From the NCBI GenBank assembly GCA_020631735.1, contig CM036159.1, positions 96,650,701-96,714,700 of the forward strand: DNA of 64,000 bases, written 5' to 3'. The DNA comes from Saccharum officinarum (lineage: Eukaryota > Streptophyta > Magnoliopsida > Poales > Poaceae). Positions 46,119-58,076 of this stretch are shown here, in pieces; the stretch's first letter is position 1, and the number at the start of each line of letters is the position of its first letter. The notes under the pieces were generated by a model. That model was not told where the DNA came from. It was given only the letters and a program-made list of their open reading frames with translations, and made no database searches. The position numbers and the translations under genes are program-made.

Positions 46119-46784
46119 TCATGAACAAAAACAAGAGCAAATCAGTCAATTGCAAAAAACATGACATGAATCCCATGCAGCACTTCCATGACATTTCACA
46201 AGTTCAAAAAGGAAAAGAGCACCTAAACCCATGCATGACTTCCTCACATTCCTGCTCAAAATATAACCATAATTCAAACTGAACAATAGATTACTATATT
46301 GCAACAGTTTCCTAGCATACATATAGCCAACTTAGTTCAACCACAAATCCATCATAGTACAGACCAATTTGAAATTGAAACGACACACATGCATATGACA
46401 GTAAGAAGCCGACATGGCCACACCATGAACACAGCATGTAACGGACACAACATACATGGACTGCATAGGTTAAGCACAACACCTAACAGAGCATCAAACA
46501 TGAACAATTGATGAACACAGATCTTATGCGAACTAGGAAGGTACATGGCCTCGCTTACCGGGTTAGGGACAACAAAGGCACCGTCGAAATTGTCGGCGTG
46601 GATGGCTGGACCCGCTCCCTGGAGGTGGCGGAGGAGGGACGAAGCCAGCTCCGACGGATGCAGCCGGACCGTCGAAGCCATCCCCTTCTCCACTGGCTCC
46701 TACTCCGGCGTGGCGCGGCGGGCGGAAACCTAGGCTGCGAGACCCGCCGCCCCTCGGAACGCGAACGGGAGGCAGCAACACCTA

Positions 46785-47048
46785 CTGCTCTCCGCGAATG
46801 TGGGCCGCATAGTGCTGGTACTCTTGTCCTCTCCAGGCGTCACCGGCGTTGAGGTCAAGCCGGCCCATGTCCTCGTCGGCGTTGTGGTAGCGGCTGGAAC
46901 CGCCGGCGCCGTGGAACCTGCTCGAGCCCGGCGCGTCGTTGAAGACGACGCTCCCTCCAACAGAGCCGAACAAATCGAAGGGAAGGCCGGCGTCGTCGTG
47001 GCCGTGTGCGCCGTCGGCGCCATCAAACTCGCCGCCTTGTCCTGCCAT
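46785..47048 (-). CDS. Possible N-terminal exon of the Harbinger element protein
   Basis: An 88-codon open exon, MAGQGGEFDGADGAHGHDDA at the start, rich in Gly, Asp and His, ending at a strong GTAGGT donor near 46784. It lies upstream of the transposase on the same strand inside the transposon. The phase does not join directly to the acceptor at about 46119, so another exon between (perhaps in 46352-46693) would be needed. It could be the transposase N-terminus or the element's second, Myb-like gene; no Myb motif is visible. Confidence 0.4.
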
Positions 47049-47417
47049 CCACGAAGGCGCGCGGAAACTTCAGATCCAGTCGCCGGCGGTGTTGATCTAG
47101 AGGGGGACGGCGTGGATCTGGGCAGCGCCTCTGGAGATCGGCGGCGGCGGCGGCGGATGTAGGGGTGGCGGGCGTTGGGAAGCTGAGAGAGAGAGCGCTC
47201 GTACGCGTTAGGGTTGCTCGTAGAATGAGGAGAGCGGCGCGGATAAGCCGACCGGTTGCGCCCGTGACCGGTGCGGAGTGCAGGCCGTCTGCCACAGGAG
47301 GCCGATTTCGGGCCAAAGTTGCAGGCCGAAAAATTTCGGCCTGTTTAGTTCCAGAATGCCAAAATGCAAAAAAAATCGGATTTGGCCCAAAAAATTTCGG
47401 AACTCAACTGGGCCTTC

Positions 47418-49480
47418 GTCTGCTTGCGTTTTGCATTCGGCTTTGCCTGCACAGTTGCACGTGCCACTGCATGCACTTGGGGGATGCGAATGCGATGAAC
47501 CAGCCCCAAGCAAAGCTTATCCTTGTGCCTCTGCAGGTGGTGGAGACGTGGAGTCTTCAGGAGTGGAACCCAAGCGTGTGGTGTGGGTCCCACTCCATCC
47601 CAGCCCCCCCTGGCCCTAGGCCCAGAAAGTAGCCAGCCAAAAGGCACGGTGCCACCACGCCGCACGCACAAACGGAGCTCAGTTCACACGGACACGGTGG
47701 AGGGCACCTTCCTTGTTGCTTCTCGGAGAGTGGCGCGTGAGTGAGGTTCTCTTTTAATTTTGTCCTTCACAAACGTTTCAACAAATTTGTACGTACTACC
47801 TAGAGATGGCACAATTAAAGAAAATGAGTCTTCTGATAAATAAAACTTTGAAGCATGTCACAATTTCAGACATTACATGCTCATGGTACATTCTTACAAC
47901 TGTTAGATAAATTATTTTTTTTGTAATTAAAAAAAACCATCATTTACATTCAAAAATTTTATAGCAAACAAAAAGTAGTACATACGTTTCTTCCATCCAT
48001 TCATTCATTCAACAGATCTCGATTTATACTAAAAAAAATGTGCACACGCTGCCATTTGCATTACACTTTGTCATGTTCATTCACACATTACTCTCTGCCT
48101 TTTACAATTTCCCCTCATCTTCTACTACCTTTTTGTAGCCTACTAGAGTCTTGGTAGATGTAAATTGTTGAATTTATTATTTGATCTGGTCTGACTATAA
48201 GTACGTTGTTCCTCTGCCCAAACTCAGCCTGTTCGCTTGGGTTGAAAATAAGCGGTTGCTAATTTGTTGTGAGAGAAAAACACTGCTGGCTGACTGAAAA
48301 TAAGCGTTGAAAGTAATGTGTGAATGAACATGACAAGTTTGACCAATTATAGATAAAAAAGAATGAAATTCTGGAACAATATCATGCTTTAGTGTACAAA
48401 GTTTGACCAATTATAGATAAAAAAAAATAAATATTTATAATATCAAATAAATATAATTAGATTAATTACGAAATATTTTTTATAATAAATTGATTTAGAG
48501 TTATAAATATAAATATTATTTACTAGAAACTTGATTAATCGTAAAACACTTTAACTGGCACGCATACCATGGTTTCATCTATTGCCGGACAGAGGTAGTA
48601 CGTTAAAGCAGAGTACTCACAGTGGCCCTGTTCATCCGGCTTATAATTCGTACTTTTTAGCTTTTTTCAGTCGGAATAGTGTTTTTCTCTCACAATAAAT
48701 CAGCCAACAACGTTTTTCAGCTGGCTTATTATACAGGATATAGTATATAATAAAGAACAAAATCCATCCTTGGCAAGTGATGAGCAGCAAATCACCGACC
48801 AGGGAGCGAGGAGAATCGTGGTCTCCATCGATCCAACCTTGTGCGGCAACCTCGCTTGCACCTCACCGGACCCTGATCGCGATCGGTGGAATCCAAGCAA
48901 CCTTCCCATGGTTCCAGCCATGGATCCGGAACTGCCTCAGCGCACATCTTGGAGTGCCTGGATTGGATCCGACGACTTGGCGGGCACTGGGATTCAGGTG
49001 GCTGGCTGCACATCTTGGAGTGGGTGGGAGCACGTACAGTATGTGAGCAAGAGGACCGGGATACATACGTCCGCACTCCGCAGGAAGAAGAAGACAGAGA
49101 AGAGAGAGGCGAGCGATTGCTGACGACAGCCCGAAGGAATTGGTAATTTGTAGAGTACTTTCCTACTAATCTCACCTCTCTTCTACTATACTAGCATGTT
49201 TTCTTTCTCTTCTATCCATTATATTATATATATATATTATATTATATTATATTATTATATTGTATGATAATTGGAATCCCTACGTCAATCCAAGGATAGA
49301 CCCACACAACATCGTTCGTTGGTTTATGGTTATTATGACTGAAAGTACTTTCTTTTGTTTGAGAAGAAAAAACACTTTCAGATGACTGCTGATTTCGTCG
49401 ATAAACCCAAACGAACAAGGTGCCAGTCAAACACCACGTCAATCTACACGGACTTCACACGGCTCGCAAGCACGAAAAGG
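47418..49480. other. Intergenic with MITE remnants
   Basis: Contains short MITE-like repeats at about 48225-48306, 48628-48735 and 49345-49425, AT-rich spacer, and a moderately GC-rich block (48780-49140) with a duplicated CACATCTTGGAGTG. No supported gene. Confidence 0.5.
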
Positions 49481-49489
49481 GAAAAAAAG

Positions 49490-49743
49490 CGTTGTTTAGT
49501 TCTTAATTTCTCCCTAAATTTCTCTATGTAAAAAGAGATTTTCCATCACATCAAAATGCCGGCAAATACATGGAGCACTAAATATAGATGAAATTAAAAA
49601 TTAATTGCATAGTTTTGTTGTACTTTATGAGATGAACATTTTGAGTCTAATTAATCAATATCTAGATAATTTTTTGCACTAAAAACAAACACGGTAGCGC
49701 GTAATGCCGAATCGGGGCGTACATCTCGATAACTAAACAAGAC
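49490..49743. mobile_element. Tourist-type MITE (family T), upstream of the SMR gene
   Basis: Ends GCGTTGTTTAGTTCTTAA and ATAACTAAACAAGACC are inverted. The family words TACATGGAGCACTAAATATA and GTTGTACTTTATGAGATGAA are present. It lies about 180 bp upstream of the SMR start codon, within the likely promoter. Confidence 0.72.
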
Positions 49744-49925
49744 CGAAATCTTTCCTGCCTTCAAGGACTGAACGCGCCCTGCTCCTCTCTCTCCCTCTTC
49801 CTTCCCTTCCTTCATATATCCACCAGTCCGTCGTCTCGGTCCACCTCACTCGCTCGCTCGCTCAGAGCCGACCAATACCACCAGAGAGAGTCCACCGCCT
49901 CGATCGGTCGCTCAAACCCACCACC

Positions 49926-50329
49926 ATGTCCGCGTCGCCCGAGTTCTTCAAGCCCGCCGGCGCGCCGGCCTTCTCGCCGGCCTGCGCCGCGCAGCCGCCG
50001 CTCGTGTTCGCCGGGGACGACGACGACGACGACTACTACTGCAAGACGCCGACGGGCAGCAGGATCTCCTACCTGAGGGAGCCCACCACGTGCCCGCCGG
50101 CGCCCAGGAAGCCGCCGCCGCCGCCGCCGTGCAGGAAGCGCCTCTTCCAGCCCCAGCCTCAGGCTCAGGGGATCAGTCTGCTGCTGCCGAGTCCTCCTCC
50201 GTCCCTGTCATCAGCCTCCGCCTCGACGAGCTGGAGCGGCTCTTCCGCCCGCACCCGCCACCGCCCACCACCACCGACAAGCGACGCCGCTCCAGCTCCG
50301 CCTCCGCCAACAAACACTGCGCAGCTTGA
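49926..50329 (+). pseudogene. SIAMESE-related CDK inhibitor (SMR) with a frameshift between its motifs
   Basis: Single exon with a good start context (CCACCATGTCC). The first frame has the SIM/SMR signature: acidic [18 protein letters not shown], then [20 protein letters not shown]. The C-terminal cyclin/CDK-binding motif [19 protein letters not shown] is in another frame, ending at the TGA at 50327-50329 after KHCAA. The switch must fall at about 50155-50180 (CTCAGGCTCAGGGGATCAG). Without correction the first frame runs to a Pro-rich tail ending at 50378 that lacks the motif. Family role: small nuclear inhibitors of cyclin-CDK complexes that promote endoreduplication, often stress-induced. 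It is either a recent pseudogene or an assembly error. Confidence 0.8.
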
Positions 50330-51675
50330 ATTAATCCTTGAATCTCAAGCTCAAGCTGAGGCTCGATCTTCACCTTAGCGTAGCTTGCAAGCAGTCACTT
50401 TTATTTATTAGTTTCTGCTTTATTTTCCACTGCTTGCTTGTCTTGTTGCAACAAGCAAGCGCATTTACTAGTAGTGTGAGTGCTTCTTTTATTTATTCAT
50501 TTACTAGAGTACCTATGTAAATCAAATATTCAAAGTTGCCGCCCTAGCAATACACCGCACCGCACCGCTCCGCTCCACTCTGTAAAAATCAATTTTACAA
50601 CTCTTACTTTATATATAATAAAGAAATGGAATCAAAGTCTTGCTGCGTATTCATTCATTTATTTATGCTCTCGAGACGAGAGGAAAGGAGAATGATCCTT
50701 GCAGTGTTTTGCTTTGCCGCCAACGCCAGATTTTCATTTCGAAGGATTGGTTGGCCTGGCAGTCTGGGTGGGTGCGGGTCACCTTCCACCCACCGGTCCA
50801 CCACCACTCGCTCCCGCCTGTACCTGCACGGCTGATGCGGCCGCCCGACTTTGACTTCCACGGGAAGGAACAGGAACGGCGACTTAATTGACTCTGCCCA
50901 CAAGTCCACACACATTCATCACGGTTCACCGACGCGTCTCCTCTTTCGGTGGGTGCTGAGTTGCGAGCCAGATTGCATCTCCAGTGAATTTCATTTTTCA
51001 TGTTGTATGCAATCTCCGACCTGTTCACTTGAGATTATCAACCAGATCCGCCACCCATTCAGCAGTATTTTTCTCTCATAAAAAACCAGCAAGATCAGTC
51101 AGATCAGAGCAAGCGAACATGCTGAAAGTTGAAAACCATCTCGTCTTCAGCCTCTCAGGTGACCAAACCAACAACTAATAATCACAGGAAAGGAAGGATG
51201 ACAAAGGATCCAAAAGATTACCTCTTCATTCATTCAAGAACATGCACTAGTAACTTTATTATTGTTACTGTGGTCACTAGTTTTACGCTACTACTTACTA
51301 TTCCTGCACAGCTGTTCAACAATACGTACAATTTGCTCCTTCAACTACGCGAGCAGAATGTGCCCTTTTCCACGGTTAAGCTACTATGGACAACAGGGGG
51401 GAAGCCCGACGTTTCCGGGAAGGAAGGAAGGAAGGAAGGAAGGAAGGAAGGTGCGGTCAGGTCGGCTTGCTTCGGTCCATCGTCTCCGTCTCGTCTCTTC
51501 ATCAGCCATCATCACCATGGTCTACTGTTCTCCTCCCAGACTGCACCCGAGCCCATTCTTCTGCAGTTTATGTCATACGTACATACTTATTAGTACCCAG
51601 TACCACCCAATCCCAAGGAGCTTGCTTGTTTATACACCAGCACATAGGAACGTGAATCGGCTCAACTGGACCTTC
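50330..51675. other. Intergenic between convergent SMR and SEX4 genes
   Basis: Probable SMR 3' UTR to about 50640, then spacer with a MITE-like repeat with inverted ends (51018-51119) and a GAAG microsatellite. No supported gene. Confidence 0.55.
51417..51451. repeat. (GAAG)n microsatellite
   Basis: About eight consecutive GGAA units. Confidence 0.95.
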
Positions 51676-52245
51676 CTAGCGCTCCCCGGCATCCGCGTAC
51701 TGTTCCAAGTACTCTCTGATCATCAGCCTTTCCTCGCCCGTGAGATCAGGGTCCGGACCTGTCAACCGCTCCCTTAGCTCCTTCTCTTCGTCACTGGTAC
51801 CGTCTCTGAAGACCTGCGCAACCAAGAAAAGCATGCAGCCTCAGCCAGCGGCTAATGACATCTATCTGACTCATTCACAATATCTCACCTGGACATAGTT
51901 GTTCACGTGACCGTCAGCGTTCGGTTTCGTTAACATCTCATGCTCGTTGCATAGCCACTTGCCATCCACTATGTATTTGTATTCATACCGTCCTTCCTTC
52001 AGGAAACAGATATGCCAAAGGTGTAAGATATAGCCATATGGCGAGTATAAAATTTAACTCCTATGTTTTGTTCAAAGGTATCACAGACAATATTTTGTTA
52101 AGAACGCTGAAGTCATCATAAAGACTTTCTGGACATACAGGATGGCCACAGTTATATTTTCTATATAAGGTCAGTGGTGACAATCTTTCGTGACTTTCGC
52201 AAGTCAGAACCCCCATTTCCTAAGGTGGTTATTCAAATGTGTATA

Positions 52246-52319
<74 letters not shown>

Positions 52320-55300
52320 GATCAAGCTGGATGTCAACACACGGATGGTCTACATATACCATGTATGGTCAAGAGCTGACTACGTTCGACAATGCAATTA
52401 TGAATATTGATGAACTTTTAGACGGTTCCTAACATATGCATTTTACACTCACAGGCAACTCTTTCTCCAGAAACCAAGCTCCTTTCTCCTCATCATATGT
52501 CAAAGGAATTCTCTGAAAGGATAAATAGCAACCAGTTAGAGACTTTTGTATGGGACTATCTAACAAAAACATGTAACAGATAGACGGGCTTGTTCAACCA
52601 TCATAGCCCCTAAGCAGGTGAGGGAAAATCATATTTGTAATTTTGATTTAGGCATATCTATCTAAAGCAGATTGTGAGACACAAGTTGTGCAAAACGGAG
52701 CAGATAGTACTGCATACATATCATTTTCTCCATAACTGATATTAAACAGGAGAATTTGTGAGAGCCTTTTATTGTAGTCTGCAGGTACAAAACGTTAACT
52801 GTCGAGTACATACGACAAAACGAATAATATCCAAAACCTAGTTTAAAGTAACCTGCTGCGTTATTGTCAACTTGACAGCTGCATTAAAATTATGCTACTT
52901 ATAATCAGTGCCAACATTAAGAGTTAAACAGGATAACGGCCTTCCTGTTCGAGGCAATGTTTCTGAGCTAGCATGATGAAACCCAGATGAATGGCCTAGT
53001 TTCATCCACAAAGCAACCACATAGGGATATATTGCCAGCTTAATCCACTAAGCCTCATACAGAATATATATGTGCTCCCTCCAGTCCAATATATATGACA
53101 TCCCGACCGCAGGGGCCAGTTCAGTTAACAAAGACTGCTTTGTCGGAACGTCATATAAATACGGCCAGAGGTAGACAGGTAGTAGCATCTAATTTATTAT
53201 GCAACTTCAATAAATGACCTAATCCTATTCACATTCAAAAGGGAAATCTTTAAACACACAATTGAAGGAAAAACATACCTGGCCCCAGCCAATGTCGAGC
53301 CCAGAAATTTCAACAGAGGAAGAACCATCGTCTTCCCACTTCAAAGTGATTGTGTTTTTGGATAATCCTGTCAGCTAAATAATAAGACAGTCATCGCTTA
53401 GTAGAAAAATCTTTGACTCGCTATAATCTGTATCCATCTTCTCCATCATAATTACACTGAGAAATTAGTACAATATTCACTTACAATGTCAGCAGTTGCC
53501 AACTTAATGGCTTCCAACTTCGGAAAGCAAGCCCGTTTACTCTACAAAATGAAAAATGAATTTAAGAACAGATAAATCAACAGAACTTGTCTACTAGCTG
53601 TATGGTAACATCACTAAGGCTACCAACATAAATGGACTAAAGAGAATAGATGCGGGGGACCATCAAAATTCCAACAGGCAGGAAACCATTAGATGTTAGT
53701 TTTCCAGTGCACAGATAATCGGCATATTATCTTTTCTTCTAACAAACAGAACTGCTGAAATATTCCAAAAAGGTTGTACCAACTGCAATGAATTACCTGC
53801 AGCAGCTGATGTCCTTCGTTGAGACTGTACCCAAGAATCCAGAACATATAAGCCAACTGAAATTTTACAAAAAGTGCTCGGACTTAGAAAGCTATCAAAC
53901 TACAATGCTCAAGGCTGTGGACAACAACAAATTGCAGCCAATGATGGGTCCCCATAAGGACTATTTTCTAATTAAGTTACATAACTTGGAAGAAATTAGA
54001 CCCAGTCAAATCTTGAGGTTATTAAAGCGCTACAAAGCTGCAGATTGTAGCATTTGTATTTATGTCAGTATGTTGAGGTTATTAAAGCGCTACAAAGCTG
54101 CAGATTGTACCATTTGTATTTATGTCAGTGCGCCATGGGATGCTCTTTTTTTATCTAGGCATAACTTTGTAACTTGGGAGGATTGGTACTTAGTACTCTT
54201 TCTAAAGCACATAAGCATGGTTTTCTCCAAAAGGTTTCCTTTCATTCAACCTGGCTATGAGCAATATAAGAAAAATAATGTAAACCTACTGCAGCAAAAG
54301 GATCTCTAGAGAAACAAAAGGACTCTGTAAAACAATAGGCTGTCTCAGGAAACAAAAAAAAGGGCTATGTAAACCTACTGCAACAGCAGGAGCTCTTCCA
54401 AGTCCAGCAGTACAATGTATATATGTTACACCACCATTACAGTTGATAAGCTTGTGCAGTTTGCTAACCACAGCAGGAAGCCTCAATCGCAAATCAAAAG
54501 CATCAAAATCCCTGTTGTAATTAAACATAGGAACAGTTTAAATATGCAGAATAACGGCAATAAGGGAAAAAAAGAGGGGAACTTAGATCAATGCTAGGAA
54601 AACAAACTGGCAAATATGGAAATACAGATCCTCTATTTCCTCAAGAGACTATACAGCTTATAAACTTAACTAATGGGCATTACCCCTTGGTGAAAAGGAT
54701 TTGCTTAATAATTGCATATAAACAAGACCAGTGATTTTTGCCACAAAGTTCTTGGCCTAAACTTCCAAAAAGAAATAACGACTGTTTGGGTACCTAATTT
54801 CAGCACGGCAGTGCATGATATCTTTGAATTGTAGAGAATAATCTTGAATGGCACCGATGTCAACTCCAAAATATCTGAACAAGTTGGTTGGTAAAGGAAG
54901 AAAGATATATTCACGGAATGGAAGCATCAGATGGCAGTGGAAACAACAAAAGACCATTTTATTAAAATACAAATAAACTTTTAGAAGATGTTTTGTGCTA
55001 CATTGACCAACATAGATGCATAAAAGTAGGGCTGAAGTTCATTTTTATTGATATTGATATCCAACAGAGTCAGCATGAAAAGGGACTAACCCAGGTAGTT
55101 TCTCAAATCAAATCAGAGATAGCATCTATTAATTCATAACAAAATTACAAAGACTGAGTGAACTGTTTTGTTGTGTTTGTTGCTGAAATGAAGGGATTAA
55201 CTTTACAACTGCTAAACGAGCTGTCTGGTTTAGCAAATTTGAGCCCTTAAAAGGGCATATGAAATTGATGGTTTCAAATCAAAAGATTGGTAAAGGTAGC

Positions 55301-57175
55301 TGATTATGCGTTACAAAATATTAGTGGGGATACTCAAGATCTGAATCTTGCTGCAAGCAGAATACAGTTTTTACACCAATCTTCCGAAGCTTATCAACAT
55401 CAAGTGGGCTCTGCACATGAATGCAGATAATCAGACAGAGGTCGGGACTATGGAGCGATGTTTCTGTATAAAGAAGGATGTGACAAGTACCTGTAAGCAG
55501 GATCCTACAATCAAGTCTGGGCGTATGAAATTGTAGTTCATTCCAAGTTCATGTCTATATGTCAACGCTATAATAACAAGGAAAAAAGGAACACATATCA
55601 GAGAAGTTAATAGACCAAACTTACTAAGACTGTGTTTAGTTCCACCAAAAACGTACTATGCAAAAAAAAGATTCTCCGTCACATCAAACTTGTGATACAT
55701 GCATGGAGTACTAAATGTAGATGAAATCAAAAACTAATTGTACAGCTTGGTTGTACTTTGCGAGACGAACGTTTTGAACCTAATTAGTCAACAGTTGGAC
55801 ACTATTTGCCAAATAAAGCCAAAATATGCTACAGTACTTTTTTTCACCCTTTTCAGGGGAACTAAACACACCCTAAAAGAGTAATGCGATCACAGGGGTT
55901 AGATGGCAAGCACAATGTTGAAGCATCAAGTGGGAACACAATTGTTGTTGCAAAAAAAACTACATGTGAAGCACTATCGCAGGATCAGGTTTTGGCAGAC
56001 TGGACATGGTAAGTTAAACATTCAGGAACAACAGTTCATAATCGCTAAGGGGGTGTTTGGTTTGAGGAGTTAAAGTTTAACAAACACTGTAGCACTTTCG
56101 TCTTATTTGACAAAAAGTTTCCGATCTTGGACTAATTAGGCTTAATAGATTCGTCTCGTAAATTACTCCTAATCTGTACCGACATGCATGCAATTAGTCT
56201 ACATTTAGTACTCCATGCATTTGAGGGAACATTGATGTGATGGGAGTTAAACTTTAACAAAACGTAACCAAACAGGCCCTAAAATGTGTTCGAATCCAGG
56301 AAGCAGACGGAAAGGAAATGTCAGACTAGAATGGAGAGTGAGTGAGTGTTTCTCATGTGGTCTGATCACACAGACAGCTCAACACTCTGATTGTGACACA
56401 CGTAGGAGTCTAGGAAATATTTTATTTCTCGGCTATAAATTCATCAAGTCAGCAATCGATTTGCCCAAAATGTGATAAGACAGTTAGCGTCTAACAAGGC
56501 CTAACACTACAAGCAGCACACGCTGAAGCAGACATTCTCTTTACCTGCTCCCATAGCCTGCGTCATGTTAGTGCTGTACACTTCAGACTTCTCGGTGCCC
56601 ATCTCCACGGCGCTGCTCTCGGCACCGGAAGTGGACGCCCCTGGTGCCTGCAACTGGCAACCCACAACGTTGATTCAACAGCCAAGGGTCGTCAACGAGG
56701 TAACGAAACGACAGTCGCAGTGACAGTAACAGTAACCGGCGATTCAGCCATTGCAGGCTGCAGCCTGTATCGAGACACCTTATCCTCAGTGTGAGGATAA
56801 GATTTCCGTAGTCGGAATGAAATCGGAAATGACGAGGTGGCATTAAGGCTTACAGTTCTGACGGTGTTTGATCGGCGACTGCCGCCGCGAACCATCGCCT
56901 AACCACCCAGAGACAACCAAATCAGATTGAGAAAAAACAAAACAGAATGGCCACACAAACGCAGGGATGGGTCCGAAGCCTCACCAGATTAAGCGGAGAG
57001 GGCCGCCTCATCGACCTGGATCCCACGATTGGAGGCTCCCTGCAGGAAAATCCATGAGCGGAGCGGAGCAGGCGAGCGCGTAACCGGAGGACGAACCGAA
57101 GCGAATCGAGGAGGGAGGGAGGGAGACAGGGTGGGGAGGGGGCGCTTACTTGAGCAGGTTCTGGAGGCAGTTCAT
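51676..57175 (-). CDS. SEX4: Phosphoglucan phosphatase SEX4 (dual-specificity phosphatase + CBM48), 14 exons
   Basis: Exons on the minus strand: 57150-57175, 56985-57039, 56854-56898, 56545-56647, 55491-55567, 55334-55410, 54794-54874, 54379-54511, 53797-53856, 53485-53541, 53279-53374, 52453-52512, 51889-51996 and 51676-51813. All splice sites are canonical and the frame holds for 371 aa, the family length. The N-terminus MNCLQNLLK with many Arg/Ser is a plausible chloroplast transit peptide. The phosphatase domain includes [16 protein letters not shown] and [13 protein letters not shown], with candidate acid Asp156, and [10 protein letters not shown] with Cys188/Arg194 (C-x5-R). The CBM48 from about 239 includes [12 protein letters not shown] and [10 protein letters not shown]. 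Family role: removes phosphate from starch glucosyl residues in plastids, allowing amylases to finish night-time breakdown. Two Tourist MITEs lie in the large intron 4. Confidence 0.96.
52241..52319. repeat. (TA)n microsatellite in a SEX4 intron
   Basis: Nearly pure AT dinucleotide run in the intron between exons 13 and 12. Likely length-variable. Confidence 0.95.
54010..54129. repeat. 60-bp tandem duplication in SEX4 intron 8
   Basis: TTGAGGTTATTAAAGCGCTA and the following 40 bp are repeated twice (about 54013-54072 and 54073-54132), with a single base difference (TGTAGC/TGTACC). The repeat length is a multiple of three and keeps an antisense open frame open. Confidence 0.85.
55628..55873. 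mobile_element. Tourist MITE (family T) in SEX4 intron 4
   Basis: 246 bp with TAA at 55625-55627 and 55874-55876. Ends GACTGTGTTTAGTTCC and GGGAACTAAACACACCC. Internal TACATGCATGGAGTACTAAA is typical of the family. Confidence 0.9.
56049..56279. mobile_element. Tourist MITE (family T) in SEX4 intron 4, reverse orientation
   Basis: 231 bp with TAA at 56046-56048 and 56280-56282. Ends GGGGGTGTTTGGTT and AACCAAACAGGCCC are strong TIRs. Confidence 0.92.
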
Positions 57176-57830
57176 GGCTTCCCCCGGCCGGGCTGGTGCG
57201 CGCGGGACGGCGAGGCAACGCGGGTCCCGTCCCGTAGAAATATCTCGCGAAGGGGCGAGACGAGCCGAGCTCGCAGTGGCACGGTGACGGTGGACGACGG
57301 AGAGGGGAGGGACGACGGGGACGGGCGGGCGGGGGCCGCAGGAGAGGAGTGGGGGAGCGTCCGCGTTGCGTGGACCTGGTCTATTAAGCCCATGCCGTGC
57401 GGCCCCCTCGTGGTCTGCGGGTGCGGGGACGGGGAGGGGACAGCGGTCTATGGACCGCGCCCACGCGAGGCTCTGAGCCCGTGACGTGGGCCGCGGTGGC
57501 TTTGGCTTTTGGCTAAATCGAGTGGGGCCCACCCTGGTTTATAGCCTTTTGACCCGTTCTTCGGTTCCTCTTCCCGCAGCGTGAGAGCGATCGGACGGCG
57601 ACGGGTCACGTACGCTCCGCTCCGCTCCCCGGGACCCCGGCGCGCGTCGCATCGGACGGTCCGTGAAGCCGCACGTGTCAGCAGATCGACCGTCCTCGTC
57701 TCCTGTGCAGCGTGGATCACGTCTCTTTATCCGCCGCGGTGTGCTGGCGCTCGTGTGCGCGCGACCACTTCGCGCCGTCTCTCTCTCACGTGCGTTTATG
57801 ATCTTCTGTTTGCCACAAAATGGGGCGCGA
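57176..57830. promoter_or_regulatory. SEX4 upstream region
   Basis: GC-rich 5' region with the probable 5' UTR and promoter of SEX4 (transcribed leftwards). No clear TATA box. It is bounded to the right by a Tourist MITE. Confidence 0.45.
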
Positions 57831-58076
57831 GGCTGTGTTTAGTTACATTGGAAAGTGTACTATAAAAAATAAAATTTTCGTCACATTAAATTTGTGATAC
57901 ATGCATAGAGTACTAAATGTGGATAAAATCAAAAACTAATTGTACAGTTTAGTTTTACTTTGCGAGACGAACGTTTTGAGCCTAATTAGTCAACGGTAGG
58001 ACGATCATTACCAAATACAAACGAAATATTACAGTGTCGCTACAGCAAATTTTGACACTCTAAATTTGGGAACTAT
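57831..58076. mobile_element. Tourist-type MITE (family T) upstream of SEX4
   Basis: Left end GGCTGTGTTTAGTTAC. Internal GATACATGCATAGAGTACTA and TTTGCGAGACGAACGTTTTG match the other copies. The right end (TTTGGGAACTATAGTAC) is degraded. Confidence 0.75.

Larger units (their letters stand above)
44424..47414 (-). mobile_element. PIF/Harbinger DNA transposon
   Basis: Left end GGGCCTGTTTAGATCC and right end (complement) GGCCCAGTTGAGTTCC agree at 12 of 16 positions, and both are flanked by TTC (44421-44423 and 47415-47417). The size, about 3.0 kb, and the transposase inside fit a PIF/Harbinger element. TTC differs from the usual TAA/TTA, so the borders are probable and not proven. The 5' part (46560-47170) is GC-rich, like a plant first exon. 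Confidence 0.7.

Noticed and set aside
46299..47162. Plus-strand frames inside the Harbinger element
   Set aside because: Antisense to the GC-rich 5' exon region of the transposon; no domain recognised.
57029..57865. Several 90-150 codon frames upstream of SEX4
   Set aside because: GC-rich promoter/5' UTR composition; no motif, no conservation evidence available.
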